A DNA stretch of 64,000 nt from Strobilurus pachycystidiatus (lineage: Eukaryota; Basidiomycota; Agaricomycetes; Agaricales; Physalacriaceae), in assembly GCA_019915135.1 (NCBI GenBank), contig JAHLMK010000005.1:1302001-1366000 (forward strand). The letters are read 5' to 3'. Below the pieces are notes generated by a model, which was given only the letters and a program-made list of their open reading frames with translations, did not search any database and had not been told where the DNA came from. The position numbers were made by a program, and so were the translations under genes. Below are positions 1-8,285 of this stretch, in pieces; within the stretch, counting starts at the first letter, position 1; every line of letters starts with the position of its first letter.

Positions 1-2049
1 GTAGTTCCTGCGGTCAAGCGCCATCCGACGGATCCAGAAAGACTTGAAGAAGTCTGGCAAAATGTCGGACTTGATGTACTGAGGAGTGACACCCTCCGTG
101 GCAGCGCACTGCTTGACAACCTTCAGGACAATCTTCTTCATCTCTTCGTCCGAAGTGCCAAACTCCCGAATAAGAATGACGGCGACCTGCATGGTGTAGT
201 ACGACGCGTACTCGGGGTCCATGAGTGGGATGATGAAACCGATGGCTTTGAGGAAGGCAGCGAGACCTTTGCCGCGGTGAAGACGGATGCCGAGCCAAAG
301 GGGCTTCAAGACGTTGTCAAACGACTCAATACCATAAGGCGCAGCAGCTTCGGCTAATGCAGCGAGACCGAGGGCCGTCATCGTCCGCACTTTCTGCTGC
401 TCATCGGAAAGACCTTGAGCGATACAGTCGACCAAGTTGCGCAGGTGAGGAAGAACAGCGCATCCCATCATTATGGCGATTTGCTGGACGATACGGATAC
501 CAGTGTGACGCGCTTGCCACGACTTCTTGGAGCGACAGACGGCTTTCAAGAAGGGGAGGAGGGAGGGGATACCGAGAGCGGAGGCAACGACAGAGAAGGC
601 GCGAGCTGTGGTGTTGCGCACGTACTCGTCTGCGTGGTCGATATCAGGACGCATGGTAGAAATCATATGGGCGAGACCGGCTGCCTTGGAAAGGTTGGAG
701 ATGATCTCCCGACCCTCCACACGAGCGTAGTAGTCTTCGTCAATGAGGAGGGGCTCGATAACGACAAGGATTTTGTGAACGTAGGGGCGGACAAGATCGT
801 CAAGCTTGTAGAGCACCCGGTCAATGACCTTGACGAGCAGATGGCGCTCCTGGTCTTCCAACGTGCGTTCCATGAGCAAGGGAAGAATTTTGTCGAACAG
901 TGGACCAGCGCCAAACTCGCGCGCCTTGTCGGTGATCTGGCGAAGGGCGGTCTTTCTGACGGGGGGCGTGCCGTTCTTGATTTTGAGCAAGAGACGCATG
1001 ATCTTGCGCTCCTTCATCTCGTCGACCGTCAACTCTGTCTCATCCTCCTCCTTCAGGATCTTGGCAAAGTACTGAGCGTCCTCTGCCTTGAAGAACGCGA
1101 GACTGCCAACACCGGGAATTTCGGTAGGGAGCTCGGGAGCCAGCCCAGCGGCGGCTGCGACAGCAGCAGCATCGGAGCTCTCCTGAATTTGGAAGCCACC
1201 TACTTCGGTATGAAGCGGTGTAGCCATGAATTTTCGGGGAGCCAGAGACGGAGCGTAGCCGGGGGGAGGAGTCACGATAACGTAGCCGGTAGCGGGCAGG
1301 ATGGCGTCGAGTTCCTCGTCGGTGATGTAGCGGTTGTGCTTGTCGTCCTGCATGACACCGGGCGCGTTCATGATGATTTGCACCATCGGGGTGTCGACGT
1401 GAACGGGCGTCTGGTCCCAGCGAGAGCGCTTCGTTGGCGCGGGTGTCTCCGCCTGCGTCTCTGACGGAGTCGCATCCCAGCGTGAGCGGCGCTTCTTGGA
1501 TGCAGCCTCGTCCAACGACTCCTTCGACCACTCTCCCTTGTCGCCGCGGCTCGGGTCGGTGTTTTCGTCGGCAGAGTCGGGCACGTCCCAGCGACGCTTG
1601 CGCTTGGTTCCGGCAGCTGCGTTTTTCTCTGCGAGCTCCCTGGCCGCCTCGAGCTCCATGGCGACGTCCTCGAGCTCGGAAGCGGGCGGCGTCTTGTCGA
1701 GGTCCATCTTCATCTTGCCCTCCTCCCTGTCCTGCCGCTCCTTCTCCTCAATGGCCCGCTGCACTCGCGCCTCCTCCTGCTCGAGCCTTGCAAGGCGCAT
1801 AGCATCCTTGTACCCGCCCTCGACATCCTGGCCATCCTCTGCGGCCTTGAAGGCGTCTGCGCTGTCGACTGCGACACGGTCGAATCGTCGGTTGTGGTAG
1901 TCGCCTTGGCGGGCAGCAATCTGGCGCTTGGACGCTGTCTCGGCGAATGGGTCGACGTTCTCCTCCTCGGCGAGCTCCTCAAACTCTCTGAGGACGTCCT
2001 TTGGCACTGTATACGAGTCTATTAATCTGGGCGAGCCAGGAGAAGACAT
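1..2049 (-). CDS. SF3B1: Splicing factor 3B subunit 1, 5' part (gene continues past the left edge)
   Basis: HEAT-repeat core of the SF3b complex in U2 snRNP, which recognises the intron branch point in the nucleus. The minus frame stays open with one phase from ATG at 2049 to base 1. The N-terminal third is low-complexity with RWD motifs ([23 protein letters not shown]), as in the p14/U2AF-binding region of the family. Then come family blocks such as [40 protein letters not shown] and [20 protein letters not shown], and the HEAT array up to [17 protein letters not shown] at the edge. No intron is needed in this stretch. The N-terminus is shorter than in animals and a splice-acceptor-like AG lies just upstream of the ATG, so a further 5' exon is possible. 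The C-terminal HEAT repeats lie outside the window. Identification is near certain; the exact start is not. Confidence 0.96.
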   Translation of the reverse strand, partial: MSSPGSPRLIDSYTVPKDVLREFEELAEEENVDPFAETASKRQIAARQGDYHNRRFDRVAVDSADAFKAAEDGQDVEGGYKDAMRLARLEQEEARVQRAIEEKERQDREEGKMKMDLDKTPPASELEDVAMELEAARELAEKNAAAGTKRKRRWDVPDSADENTDPSRGDKGEWSKESLDEAASKKRRSRWDATPSETQAETPAPTKRSRWDQTPVHVDTPMVQIIMNAPGVMQDDKHNRYITDEELDAILPATGYVIVTPPPGYAPSLAPRKFMATPLHTEVGGFQIQESSDAAAVAAAAGLAPELPTEIPGVGSLAFFKAEDAQYFAKILKEEDETELTVDEMKERKIMRLLLKIKNGTPPVRKTALRQITDKAREFGAGPLFDKILPLLMERTLEDQERHLLVKVIDRVLYKLDDLVRPYVHKILVVIEPLLIDEDYYARVEGREIISNLSKAAGLAHMISTMRPDIDHADEYVRNTTARAFSVVASALGIPSLLPFLKAVCRSKKSWQARHTGIRIVQQIAIMMGCAVLPHLRNLVDCIAQGLSDEQQKVRTMTALGLAALAEAAAPYGIESFDNVLKPLWLGIRLHRGKGLAAFLKAIGFIIPLMDPEYASYYTMQVAVILIREFGTSDEEMKKIVLKVVKQCAATEGVTPQYIKSDILPDFFKSFWIRRMALDRRNY

Positions 2050-2236
2050 TGTACCTGGCAAAGCGGAGAGGATCAGTGGTCGTGAAAGCCAAGCCGTGGG
2101 CCGGGGTCGACTCTGAATGACTAACCGGCCGGCACAGGATTCCCACGGCCATTTGGCTATAAATTCGCTTTTTCTGCGTCGATTCTCTTCTTCATACCAC
2201 GACGACGAGGTGAGTCGCGCCTTCCTTTCTCTCTCT

Positions 2237-2321
2237 GTGATGACTTCTTGCCGCCCCAGTCGTAGCATTGGCGTTGACGATCGGCAGAGCACATCCAAAC
2301 TCATTTTCAGTGCACCACTGA
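2237..2321 (+). ncRNA. Candidate box C/D snoRNA in intron 1
   Basis: C box GTGATGA at 2237-2243, a C'-like TTGACGA at 2274-2280 and D box CTGA at 2318-2321 give an 85-base C/D unit. Bases 2249-2259 (TGCCGCCCCAG) are complementary over 11 bases to the conserved large-subunit rRNA sequence CTGGGGCGGCA, with wobble pairs possible beyond. No canonical D' box follows this guide and I see no terminal stem, so the target is tentative. Confidence 0.4.
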
Positions 2322-2430
2322 TTCCTTTTCCTTTTTCTGCCGCGTCTTTTTTAATCCTTTCTGACACTTTCCCCAAGGTTGTCCTCGTCCTCAATGTTGT
2401 CCATGGTGAGCTTCGTTTATGCTTGTTTTC

Positions 2431-2508
2431 TGATGAGAAAACTTCCACACTCTCCGAAGTTTCACGATGGGGATACACCTTATAAAAATACTAAGAACAG
2501 CCAACTGA
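2431..2508 (+). ncRNA. Candidate box C/D snoRNA in intron 2
   Basis: C box TGATGA at 2431-2436 and D box CTGA at 2505-2508 bound a 78-base unit. Bases 2491-2503 (CTAAGAACAGCCA), one base upstream of the D box, pair with the universal 18S segment TGGCCGTTCTTAG at 12 of 13 positions. The fifth base upstream of the D box (2500) lies inside the duplex and would select a C for 2'-O-methylation; an A.C mismatch is next to it. No clear terminal stem is visible. Confidence 0.5.
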
Positions 2509-2676
2509 TTCCCTTCTCTTTTTGTATACTTTTTCAACTCTCGTACTTACCAATGCCTTCCCTCCAGGTCACGTAGGATATTCGTTTAGTACCGGTAGCC
2601 CAATGAAATTTTCCATTCCCAGACCTTCTCAAAAGTGTGCAGTCCCCCGTCCGGTCCGAGTCACCGCTTCCTCGCC

Positions 2677-3496
2677 ATGAACGTTCTGCTCCTACGCGCA
2701 CCATCAGACACTCCCGATAAATACGAGTCGGCTTTCACGTTCACAACTCCTGAATATGTGCCGCAGTCTGTCCCAGTCTTAGCCACATTGCTTACTGGCA
2801 TTCCCGAGCTCGCAGAGGCCCTCGGGCAGCCAGGCGACTTTGTCGGCGTCATCCTCACCAGCGCTCGCGCGGTCGAAGCCATAGAACAAGCTCTCAATGC
2901 CGAACCAGTACAACAATATCCTCCCTTCTTTGTCGTCGGGACCGCCTCAGCATCCGCCCTTCGCGCCGTCCTCCCCGACGCAGACATCCGCGGCGAATCC
3001 TCCGGGACAGCAGAGCAGCTCGCCCAATTCATCCTGGACAATCTACCCCTACAACCTGAATCCAAGCTACTGTACCTAACGGGAGACAAGAACCGCGATA
3101 CCCTCCCATCCATTCTCTCCCCGTCATTTACGCTCCGCCCTCTCAAAGTCTACGAGACCACCGCATCCCCCCACATGCCCGATAACTTCCGCAACCTCCA
3201 CCCGTCGCTGGAGAGCGGGAAGTGGTGGATCGTCTTCTTCGCGCCTTCTGCTGCAGAGATGGCGTGGGCGCATCTGCAGCCGTACTACGACCCATCCAGG
3301 TTCCGCATCGCTGCTATTGGGCCGACGACGGCGACGTTCCTCGCTGAGACTTTGGGTTTGGGTGTTGATGTTGTCGCTCCGAAACCGTCGCCAGACGCGT
3401 TGGTGAAAGCCATTGCCGCCTTCGATGTGCATGTAAGTTTTCTCTGCGTCGTCGCCTTTACCAGCAGCGAAAGCTTACTTGAGATAGCATCCTTAG
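2677..3496 (+). CDS. HEM4: Uroporphyrinogen-III synthase
   Basis: Cyclises hydroxymethylbilane to uroporphyrinogen III in haem synthesis. ATG at 2677 begins MNVLLLRAPSDTPDKYESAF. The bilobed HemD fold is recognisable from VGVILTSARAVEAIE, the mid-domain FFVVGTASASALR, the SKLLYLTGDKNRDTLP segment (usual family wording near residues 125-145) and the C-terminal lobe IVFFAPSAAEMAWAHLQ..RIAAIGPTTATFLAE. A donor GTAAGT at 3433 and acceptor TAG before 3488 add a last tiny exon (His-Pro-stop), giving 254 codons including the stop. This is the usual length for fungal enzymes (about 250-280). The gene runs away from SF3B1 and may share the upstream leader introns described above. Confidence 0.9.
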
Positions 3497-3881
3497 TACA
3501 ATCATGTAGCACATACACCAAGTCCGGCTTTCCGGTGTGCTTCCTCACGGCGGGTTCTGTGCTTCACAGACTTTCAGTCAACAAAAGGGAGTACATCCAT
3601 TTTGTAACAACCACCTCTGCTAGTCTCTGTACAACCATACGATTCTTGATACGCACGCCGCGCGGTGGTCTATACTACCCAGGATATGGGACAAGATGAA
3701 CCCTGGAATGGGCGCAGATGAAGAGCAGTCAACGAATCTGTCTTGCCACCAAACTTTCCACTGCCTGTGCTGCACGCGTACGGTTCACCAACTTTCTTTC
3801 TATACCATCAACCAGGGCCATGCCACCTATATCTCAGCAATCAGACACGTCGTCTGAGGTCTCTCATTGACAGGGCGCCTG
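3497..3881. other. Intergenic, 3' of HEM4
   Basis: AT-rich 3' flank of the uroporphyrinogen synthase gene. I see no frame with family resemblance and no RNA gene. It ends at the first MYND-gene fragment. Confidence 0.6.
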
Positions 3882-4073
3882 ATGACCATCCCTTCCAAAT
3901 ACCTTTCCCTGCTCAGTACTCTTGCGCGCACTGCCTTCACTGATATCGACGTCGCTGACGCGCTTGCACAATTCAATTTCAACGACCCGATCAAGGCCAT
4001 ATCATACATAGTTCCAGCGAGCTCTGCTTCACTTAGGTGCTGCTTGAGTTGGAAGGTGGAGGTAGAAAGGTAG
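3882..4073 (+). pseudogene. Fragment of a MYND-family gene, N-terminus only
   Basis: From the ATG at 3882 the translation MTIPSKYLSLLSTLARTAF matches the first residues of the intact genes at 50111 and 52162 (MTIPANYLA.LGTLARTA). It diverges after about 30 codons (ADALAQFN in place of ADALTQFTDLLE) and runs out. Orientation is opposite to the fragment at 4091-4337, so the two lie tail to tail. Confidence 0.7.
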
Positions 4074-4090
4074 CCTATTCGCTTGACAGC

Positions 4091-4337
4091 AGACATATGA
4101 TGGCGGAGGAAGGAAGGCCTTTAGCCACGCTGTTACTCAGCGCGTTCATCGCGTAGTATCCTGCATTGATTGGGTTTGCGGGGTCATCGGACGGGTCTGG
4201 ACGCGTCCCAATGCCACAGGCTGAGGTACGGACATGGTCTCGAGTAGGTCGGTGAATTGCGTAAGCGCGTCGGCGTCGTTGGGAGCAGTGCGCGCGAGGG
4301 TGCCCAGCAGAGCGAGATAATTGGAAGGAACGGTCAT
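4091..4337 (-). pseudogene. Truncated, frameshifted 5' fragment of a MYND-family gene
   Basis: ATG at 4337 gives MTVPSNYLALLGTLARTAPN and continues in frame to QFTDLLET. It then frameshifts: the DNA still carries the sequence for GTRPEPSDDP..INAGYYAMNALKNSVAKGLPSSAI, but in another frame. Similarity ends near 4091. It sits back to back with a LAMTOR1 exon-1 relic at 4441, the same pairing seen at 7303/7444 and 50111/50000. Confidence 0.8.
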
Positions 4338-4440
4338 AGCTGAGTGAGGAGGCAACCTGGTCCGGCCTTTTTCCGGCATCTTAGCCTCTAACCCAAAGGA
4401 GACATTATGATTAGATCTCGTTGCAGGTTGCCCTGAGGCT

Positions 4441-4566
4441 GCCTCTGCTCTCTCACCGTGGGCAGCCTCTCCTCTGCTGCGCCTCCAACAACGAGGAGAT
4501 CGCAGCCGACAATGAGAGCATCAACGAAAACTCGCGCCCCATCCTAGCCGCAGAACCCCTGGCGAT
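4441..4566 (+). pseudogene. Relic of LAMTOR1-like exon 1 (copy X)
   Basis: The translation LLCCASNNEEIAADNESINE matches exon 1 of the intact gene at 7444 (LFLCCASNKDEIAADNEDIN). The initiator is GTG instead of ATG and bases are missing just after it. The later exons are absent; the sequence runs into the leader of the membrane-protein gene. Confidence 0.75.
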
Positions 4567-4632
4567 CAAGAACTGCCGACTGCGGCACGGACATGTCTCT
4601 GTCTCTCTCTCTCGGCCTTCATCCTTACCGCC

Positions 4633-5194
4633 ATGCACGAGGAGACAGCCCCCTTCCAAGGCGACGTGGCGCTCCACTTGGCCACGACGTACGGCAGCAT
4701 AATGATATCCTGCGGCCTTTTTTTCATTATTGGCTGTGTGGCTTTCCCTGACGCGGACGCCCCCGATCCCCTGCGTATCCCCGCCTTCTTATACGGAATG
4801 GCAGCGCTGGTTCCGTTAATCGCCGCCGTCTGCTACTGGCATGAGCGTCCGTACGGTGCAAGTGGGGACTTCGAAGTAGAGGAGGAGATCTTCCACGACC
4901 AGCAGGAGAGGGGCAGGCATCTCTGCCTGAACATCATGGCCTGGTTTCTGGCTTGGATTGCCCTCGATTGGCGATGTACGTATTCGCTCTTGAGAAAATC
5001 CCACATACATGCCGTTTCTTATCATTTTTTCAGTTTTCATTCTGAGCATTCCAGCTGCATACCTCAGCCTTTGGTACTCGGTACCCTTTCTCCTCGACTC
5101 TCCAAGTTTGTGGGCAACACGCTTCCCATACTTCTCTGTCAAAGGTCACGAAGAAGGGGCCGACAAAGACACTTTAGGAGAGTCGCTGGTGTAG
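4633..5194 (+). CDS. Small multi-spanning membrane protein, function unknown
   Basis: Two exons (4633-4975, 5034-5194; intron GTACGT..TCAG, phases fit) give 167 residues. About four hydrophobic segments are visible: IMISCGLFFIIGCVAF, AALVPLIAAVCYW, LNIMAWFLAWIAL and FILSIPAAYLSLWYSVPFLL. An acidic loop (FEVEEEIFHDQQERGR) lies between segments 2 and 3, and the tail is hydrophilic, ending DTLGESLV. I do not recognise the family. The gene lies inside duplication copy X; the counterpart in copy Y (49306-49842) is broken, so this is the only intact copy here. Its leader begins in the relic of LAMTOR1 exon 1, so its promoter may derive from the LAMTOR1/MYND bidirectional promoter. Confidence 0.6.
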
Positions 5195-5421
5195 CGGTCG
5201 TCGGTTACGATGCGAAACCTGTGCCATATTACTTCTGTATCATATCATTATCCGCATACGCCTTCAATGTTCCAACGCTCGCTCCTTTCTACCAACCAAA
5301 TCCACTTCCCTCTTCAATGCACCGCTTTGTCAAAGATAATCCCAGCTGATCGTGCTCGGCATATGCGTCGAGAGGTCTCAGGTAGGCTGCTGTGATGACC
5401 TCATGTTGTAGAGAGTTCCTC

Positions 5422-5716
5422 GCTTGTCCAGATTCTCTGTTATCTTCTGTCACTGACAATAGGAGTACCGAATGTATCTCGCGCATGTCCTCCTCCTCGC
5501 TCCGCTTCACGTCGTGCCCAACCTGCCAACTGTCTTCCAACTGCTGCAACGATCACCGTCGGTACGGTTCTTTACCAAACTTGTGCTGAACTTGGATGAG
5601 GCAATATATAGAGCTCTTTGGTTTGTTGCCGTCTGCTGTCTGATACTTAGAGAGTGGTAGTCTCTTATAATTATCAACAGGCATTGCTATTGTCATCCCT
5701 AGTAGTAGATTATCGC
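5422..5716 (+). pseudogene. Extra segment in copy X with a carboxypeptidase S tail fragment
   Basis: Copies X and Y align on either side of this segment (GAGTTCCTCGCTTGTC before, AACTCGTCGTC after), but Y has nothing in between. Inside, 5559-5609 encodes VRFFTKLVLNLDEA, nearly the last residues of the carboxypeptidase S gene (IRFFTKLVLNLDES, ending 42525). It is a displaced 3' end and not a gene. Confidence 0.6.
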
Positions 5717-5744
5717 AGATTTTGAACTCGTCGTCAGCCACACA

Positions 5745-5984
5745 ATGGCGTCTCAATCTTTCTTGTTCACTCCAGGTACTGTACCTTACTCATATGAAGA
5801 GGAATCCGCTTCGCCCAACTCAAAGCGTAATCGTCCATGTGCACCGAGAATGTCGCGCGAAAGGGCGACGACCTTGCCCCATCGACGCTTTGGACGGTCG
5901 CGGAAACAAGGTATGCAACGCCCCCTGGAGTTGCGTGAGATGGTGAGCGCAGGGCTGAGTAGCTCCTACCGCTGGAGATCGTGA
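5745..5984 (+). CDS. Small ORF of 79 residues conserved in both duplication copies
   Basis: The frame MASQSFLFTPGTVPYSYEEE ends in PLELREMVSAGLSSSYRWRS. Its partner on the minus strand of copy Y (49047-48811) reads MPSHSFLFTSGTVPF..PLELREMGSAGLSNPFRWRS. Several substitutions and compensating length changes separate the two, yet both keep start, frame and stop. It is basic and rich in Arg and Ser, with no domain I recognise. It could be a small gene or an exon of a larger lost gene. Confidence 0.35.
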   Translation: MASQSFLFTPGTVPYSYEEESASPNSKRNRPCAPRMSRERATTLPHRRFGRSRKQGMQRPLELREMVSAGLSSSYRWRS

Positions 5985-6544
5985 TAGCATGTGTTCGAGT
6001 GACGCGTCTAAGCAGTATGCGTTCCCGAGGGAGGATCAGTTCATCCTAGGCCCCATTTTGTAAGACATGGTTATGAACAAGTGATACACGATGCCTACCT
6101 TTTTTAGTACAGAGATGAAGTCGTCACCGTGTACTATACACGCAGAGGCGTGACGGGCCTGGAGTCCTTGCATAAGATTAGAACAGCTGGCTTCGCAGGC
6201 AACCCACCGAGTGGTGCATCAAACCATTGATCTCACGAGACGGGACAAAAACCTGCGCGAAAATGTCAACTGCCATTCGGAGTCGCCAGAGGCAAAAAGG
6301 GAGTCACCCATTCGATTTCTCGGGTTATTGACCGCACCGGGGGACGAAACAATGGTGGTCAGAGCGAAGCGAGATGTGTTGGACTACACCTCGTCAGCCT
6401 GGAGTGGGAGAGTTCGGTGTTGTATAGGTATGGTTCAATTCACGTGTGGAATGCTCGAAAGGAGAGATATGACCGCTCTTCACCGACTGTGTAAATTAGT
6501 GAAGGAGTCTGATGAGAGTGTAGTCGTCCTTCGAAGCCACTCCT

Positions 6545-7303
6545 TGGCAAAGTAGTTTGTGACGGTGCAGAAGGTAGCTTTGGCGACAGCGCAGACGTTA
6601 TTGGAAGATTCCGTGAATTGGGCGATAGTGGTTATGCCATTGATGACGGGGACCTGGTCGTCGATGACAAAACGAAACATTTCGATAGTTTTGAGTTGGA
6701 TGGTCTGTAAGTTCGCGGAGAATGACTGGTACCACGGTTCGTTCGCGATGATTGGGAAACCCGGCGTGTAAGACGTCGGTGAGGGCTTTACAAGTAATGA
6801 ACAGAGCCTCGTAGCGTTTAGTCGAGGTGGAAATGAATGCGACACCATTTGTCGAGAGGAGGATAGGGAGGGCATGAGAAACAAAGAAGCTAGAATTCGG
6901 GCATCGGATCTTCAACAACTCTTTGAGTAGTTCAGGCAGCTGGAGGAGACTGTGTATGAGGCTAATGCCGTTGAGATGAAACTCGTGGCGGAATTCTGCC
7001 GCGCGCAGCGGCACGATGATGGTATCGAGGTAGTAGGTCATCCACGAGGTTGCAGATGGAAGCAGACGGATGATGGCAGAGGAAGGAAGGCCTTTAACCA
7101 CACTGTTTTTCAGCGCGTTCATCGCGTAGTATCCTGTGTTGATTGGGTTTTCGGGGTCATCAGACGGTTCTGGCCGCGTCCCAATGCACAGGCTGAGGTA
7201 CGGAAGATGGTCTCGAGCAGGTTGGTGAATTGCGTAAGCGCGTCGGCGTCGACGGGAGCAGTGCGCGCGAGAGTGCCGAGCAGGAGTTGAAAGGAATGGT
7301 CAT
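6545..7303 (-). pseudogene. Half-length MYND-family pseudogene
   Basis: ATG at 7303 faces the intact LAMTOR1-like gene. After the start the frame is disrupted, and similarity continues in shifted frames: YYAMNALKNSVVKGLPSSAI, then RAAEFRHEFHL, SFFVSHALPILLSTNGVAFI and FVIDDQVPVINGITTIAQFT. It is closest to the 52162 gene (same SSFF.SHALPILLSTN and INGITTIAQFT wording). It breaks off after NYFAK at about 6553, exactly where copy X begins, so the C-terminal half and the MYND finger are missing. Confidence 0.88.
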
Positions 7304-7443
7304 AAGTAGCTGCTAGTGCGCGCAGCCAGAGTGGAGGAAGGTGAGGGTAAGACGGCAACCTGGTCCGGCAACTTCTCCGGCAACTTGCTTGTATCCCAAA
7401 GGAGACACGGGATCTTCTTGCAGGTTGCCTCTGCTCTTTCACC

Positions 7444-7992
7444 ATGGGATTCAGCCTCTTCCTCTGCTGCGCCTCCAACAAAGACGAGATCGCAGCCGAC
7501 AATGAGGACATCAACGAGAACTCGCGCCTCATCCCAGCCGCCGAGGAGCCGCTGTGGGTTACCCACCCGCTCTGCCGCCAGAACGCTCTGACCTGACTGA
7601 TCTCTCCTCATCCAGCCCGCCCACAACTACGTTCGATTACGGAAAATTCGAACAGCGGCTTGACACCATTGTTCGCTCAATGGAGGGGTGAGGCGGTCCA
7701 TCATAGCTCTAGTCGTGCGAATTGCTAAAGAAAGGAAAAAATAAGGCGAATGGTCAACGTGAACACCCCGGGCGTGTTTGACAACGCCGACAGTGCGGCT
7801 TCGGACGATGACGAGGCACGGAATCGTGGCGCGTCGCGATCTCACTCGCAAACGCCTGTGCCGAAGGTGTGTGGCAGCCGAGTCATTAAGTAGGTACTAT
7901 CTGACTCGTCCCAGGACATCCACCCTCACCCACTGCCGCCCTCCAACCTCACGCTCAACGTCGGCTCGCTCTCGCGAAGCTGGGGCGACTGA
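7444..7992 (+). CDS. LAMTOR1/Ego1-like lipid-anchored scaffold (Ragulator/EGO subunit)
   Basis: Four exons (7444-7553, 7616-7687, 7746-7866, 7915-7992; all phases close) give 126 residues. The N-terminus MGFSLFLCC has Gly2 for N-myristoylation and a Cys pair for palmitoylation, as in LAMTOR1, which tethers Rag GTPases and TORC1 signalling to the vacuole or lysosome. The middle carries FDYGKFEQRLDTIVRSMEGR, resembling the helical core of the LAMTOR1 domain; an acidic/Ser patch (SAASDDDEARNRG) and a proline-rich tail follow. It is shorter than animal LAMTOR1 (about 160). It is divergently paired with the MYND pseudogene at 7303, sharing a roughly 140-base promoter. Identification rests on the lipidation motif and weak core similarity. 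Confidence 0.65.
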
Positions 7993-8285
7993 TGCTTCTC
8001 ATGACTTGGCACTAACGACGAAGAACGGACACAATTTTTTGGAACTGACTCTATACCCATGCACATCTCAAATCATCTGTACCTCTATATTCCCCTTCAA
8101 TCAACGCCATACTTGAACGTCTAATCATGTGGATGAAAAACCTAATCCAAAACGGAATTCGCGACCCAGAATCTCGGCCATTTCGACGGAATAGGCGTTG
8201 GTCCTGCAATGATGCTTACAACGTGATAGCGATTCGGCGGATTTATCTCTTCTAGACCAAGAGTGATGCTATACTCCTGACTACA

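Larger units (their letters stand above)
2161..2580 (+). ncRNA. Candidate non-coding snoRNA host gene with two introns
   Basis: This stretch divergent from SF3B1 starts with a TATAAA-like site near 2158 and a pyrimidine-rich leader. It then shows two consensus introns: about 2210-2377 (GTGAGT..CAAG, branch-like CTGAC at 2361) and about 2406-2567 (GTGAGC..CCAG). They separate short segments with no sensible reading frame; the third begins GTCACGTAG and stops at once. Each intron holds one box C/D-like element in the same relative place: C box about 25 bases after the donor, D box about 60 bases before the acceptor. That is the layout of a snoRNA host transcript. Alternatively the introns belong to the 5' leader of the uroporphyrinogen synthase gene downstream. 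Confidence 0.5.
4091..6553. repeat. Inverted segmental duplication, copy X (partner 48254-50340)
   Basis: Read in one direction this block holds MYND 5' fragment (-), LAMTOR1 exon relic (+), membrane-protein gene (+), a 79-codon ORF (+) and a flank ending near 6553. The block 48254-50340 has the same order on the opposite strand. Shared stretches include the IDLTRRDKNL and NCHSESPEAKRESPIRFLGL translations (6230-6340 and 48600-48470). Copy X carries a roughly 290-base extra segment (5422-5716) that copy Y lacks. Confidence 0.8.

Noticed and set aside
415..1464. Long plus-strand open frame (349 codons)
   Set aside because: It lies opposite SF3B1, whose minus frame encodes conserved HEAT repeats; the plus frame has no resemblance to any family and reflects codon bias.
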